Shown in pieces: positions 25,566 to 27,212 of a DNA stretch of 27,212 nucleotides; the stretch's first letter is position 1, and each line of letters starts with the position of its first letter. The stretch covers positions 1 to 27,212 of the forward strand of contig JBEKZL010000065.1 in NCBI GenBank assembly GCA_049509915.1, given 5' to 3'. Source of the DNA: JBEKYD01 sp049509915 (GTDB lineage Bacteria; Acidobacteriota; Terriglobia; Bryobacterales; Bryobacteraceae). The translations under genes and the position numbers were made by a program. A model generated the notes under the pieces. It ran no database searches, was not told the origin of the DNA, and saw only the letters and a program-made list of their open reading frames with translations.

Positions 25566-25937
25566 TCAAACCATCCGATTGAGTTGGCGCGCTGAGTTGC
25601 TGCCCCTCGCTTGCGCTCGCCGATGTGTCGGACCAGGGCGGTCGTCGGCATGGACGGAAACAGACGATTTCCATAGAATCAATGCAAGAGCGGCTGAAAG
25701 GTCTGTGGACATTGACGGCGATTCACCTCCAGGGCAGTGGTGCGCGCGGATTACGCGCGCGTGGGCATTTCCCCGACCAGATGACCGGGGCCTCATTGAT
25801 GCGCTGCAAGCGCAATGCGTCTTTTGTGCTCCGCGTTGCACCTGCTTGCCCCCGAATTGAGAGTCGCGTTCCATCCCGTCGAGGTAGCGCAGGGCCACCT
25901 TCCGGGGAACGTTGGTCTGAAATTGGATCTTCTTCAC
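25566..25937 (-). CDS. Doubtful small gene, conserved-looking N terminus
   Basis: A GTG at 25937 is preceded by AAGGAAGCAAGG. The first 35 residues (MKKIQFQTNVPRKVALRYLD, then GMERDSQFGGKQVQ) resemble a family of short acidobacterial proteins that I recall starting with IQFxTNVPxxVALxxxxG and continuing with a short beta-barrel-like domain. After KQVQ the product becomes Arg/Ser/His-rich and unlike that family, while a neighbouring frame gives TKDALRLQRINEAPVI, which could be its continuation. The gene is therefore probably frameshifted. Function unknown; it could also be a chance open frame. Confidence 0.35.
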   Translation of the reverse strand: MKKIQFQTNVPRKVALRYLDGMERDSQFGGKQVQRGAQKTHCACSASMRPRSSGRGNAHARVIRAHHCPGGESPSMSTDLSAALALILWKSSVSVHADDRPGPTHRRAQARGSNSARQLNRMV

Positions 25938-27102
25938 TGCCTTGCTTCCTTTCGCGCTTTCGAGCCTCGCGGCTGTGTGCCCGCACCATCGACCAGAGTG
26001 ACTCGGCGGAGTGTGGAACGACTGCGGAAGGCGGTGCCGCGGTGTTGTGCATGCTCTGCGCCTTCGCTGACGCCAAGATGTTGTTAAGCACTCTACTGAA
26101 GGTGCTGGCGGACGTGCGGCGGGCCTGGGCGAAGCGTGAGTCTCGGTAATTTACCGCGCGGCATAGCGCAGTGGAGTAGCGGCCCGGGAACGCAGTTCAC
26201 GGTGCTGGCGACGCTCACGACGCGCATCGAACACCCGAAATTAGTGCCACAAACCCGCGATGAGGCCCGCGTGGCGGCGGCAAAACTGCTACGAAAGGCG
26301 ACAAACCCTATGCGCGCGCGAAACACGCAATCCGGCTTTCTGGCCTTCCGGATTGGCCGGAAAGTGGCGGGTATGCTGCCTGCGACATCCTCAACGACAT
26401 CTTTACGACGTCTTGCGCCGTCGAGGCCCGCGCGGTTTCGGGCGGCAGCGCGGTACGCACCCCCACCGAGCGCCCAGAATCGCTCCGCACTCCGTCGCAG
26501 CGCTTCGGCGACGGTTGTCGGGCCGGTGCCGGGAAAGCACCCCGTTTGCCGGCAGGGGCTGGGCGGCGCGGGGTACGAGGTGAGCACGTGTTTTGACCTG
26601 TTCCGCACGTCCGGAATCGCCCAGCCGCGGGCTAACAGGTCGCGGTTTCGGCGTCCCGTGCCGGTGCTGGCGGAAGCCCAACTGGGTTCGCGCACGCGAG
26701 CGGGACGTTCTCGATTGCGCAGCGCACCCGGCACCATGTTAACTTTTCAATCTCCCTAACACTCGTCTTTTCAATCGCATACGGCGACGTGGCAGCCTCA
26801 GAGGAGAGAGTCGGATGCGTTTTGCGATCTGACATCCTTTCTATGCAGTGAACCTTTGGCCGCCACCCATCGAGCCTCCGTCCGAGAGTACCCAACCCGT
26901 CGCGCAGGCTATTGTGGATGCACTGATGTCCTTACGCGCTTCGCCGCAGCAACGGCCCGTCGATCCGTTGCTATATAGCCCTGGAGTATCGCTGCAATCT
27001 GCGACTGCCGCTCTATTACCTCCAGATTCCTGAAAACTACGCCCAATCCGTAATTGCCTCATTCAAAGGCGCCGCGCCGAACGATCTAGGCCTCAATACT
27101 GT
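25938..27102. other. Long stretch without recognisable gene
   Basis: Two long open frames overlap antisense to each other (26093-26737 on minus, 26136-26759 on plus). Both products are Arg/Ala/Pro-rich with no motif, as expected from high GC. I see no RNA gene or repeat array. The stretch ends at a transposase remnant at the right edge and may be decayed mobile-element flank. Confidence 0.35.
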
Positions 27103-27212
27103 TCACTTAACAATTCTGATCCGCTTGGCAAAATCGATCCGACGGGTGCGCTGGCGCTTGCGGGGACGCAGCGGGTAGTTGCTCATCTTTCGCTTGACAC
27201 CGCGCGGGTTGA
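27103..27212 (-). pseudogene. Transposase C-terminal end, cut by window edge
   Basis: The minus strand from 27210 reads NPRGVKRKMSNYPLRPRKRQ, then RTRRIDFAKRIRIVK and a TGA at 27103-27105. NPRxVKRKMSNxPxRP followed by a basic tail ending in IRIxK is a pattern I know from the extreme C terminus of IS4-type DDE transposases. The catalytic part would lie beyond the right edge, so whether the element is intact cannot be judged. Confidence 0.6.

Noticed and set aside
25740..25762. GCGCGCG/CGCGCGC hairpin as a terminator
   Set aside because: It is low-complexity GC, has no T run, and lies inside a doubtful open frame.
26093..26759. Two long antisense reading frames as genes
   Set aside because: Both are Arg/Ala/Pro-rich, mutually overlapping and without motif or convincing ribosome site; high GC explains them.

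Overview
Organism. The window looks like a high-GC acidobacterium of the Bryobacterales/Solibacter type. Four things point there: a secreted S53 protease ending in the TIGR03437 domain that is abundant in Solibacter-like genomes; a split ADOP-type (acidobacterial duplicated orphan permease) ABC permease; a subtilase with a C-terminal NVVWGD repeat tail; and fragments of surface proteins of the kind expanded in that group. This assignment rests on protein-family recognition, not on a marker gene.

Layout. Positions 1-264 hold the C-terminal end of a transposase. Positions 356-2269 hold two small unknown genes, a frameshifted surface-protein remnant and a two-CBS-domain protein, followed by a hairpin terminator. 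Positions 2609-5085 are an ADOP permease split by one missing G. Positions 5631-5880 are another surface-protein remnant. Positions 6030-9402 hold an abnormal histidine kinase overlapping a large REC-PAS-HisKA-HATPase-REC-REC hybrid kinase. Positions 9426-10186 are mobile-element debris: a transposase tail fused to a truncated serine recombinase with a small upstream ORF. Positions 10444-10720 are a decayed GNAT acetyltransferase that runs head-on into the end of the next operon.

Main system. On the minus strand, 18700 down to 10703 is a seven-gene run with gaps of 28, 10 and 3 nt, two 4-nt overlaps and one direct abutment. It encodes a secreted subtilase with nine NVVWGD-like hexads, a 99-aa protein with similar Trp spacing, a membrane histidine kinase, two Opp/Dpp-type permeases, a peptide-type solute-binding protein and one ABC ATPase. 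The most interesting reading is a secreted protease or peptide source coupled to a sensor kinase and a peptide importer. That function is inferred; the gene order and motifs are seen directly.

Around it. Upstream lie an unrecognised short reading frame (18959-19198) and a decaying hybrid kinase (about 19270-20895) that is a paralogue of the intact hybrid at 6844. The HNVGN-type kinases at 6030 and 14919 are also paralogues. The window therefore carries two copies of the same kinase pair, one damaged in its first member and the other in its second. The plus strand then carries the large S53 protease (21104-24928). The last 2.3 kb has few genes: an imperfect long inverted repeat at 25125-25217, a doubtful small gene at 25566-25937, and the C-terminal end of another transposase at the right edge. 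Many broken genes and transposase ends mark this as a rearranged accessory region.
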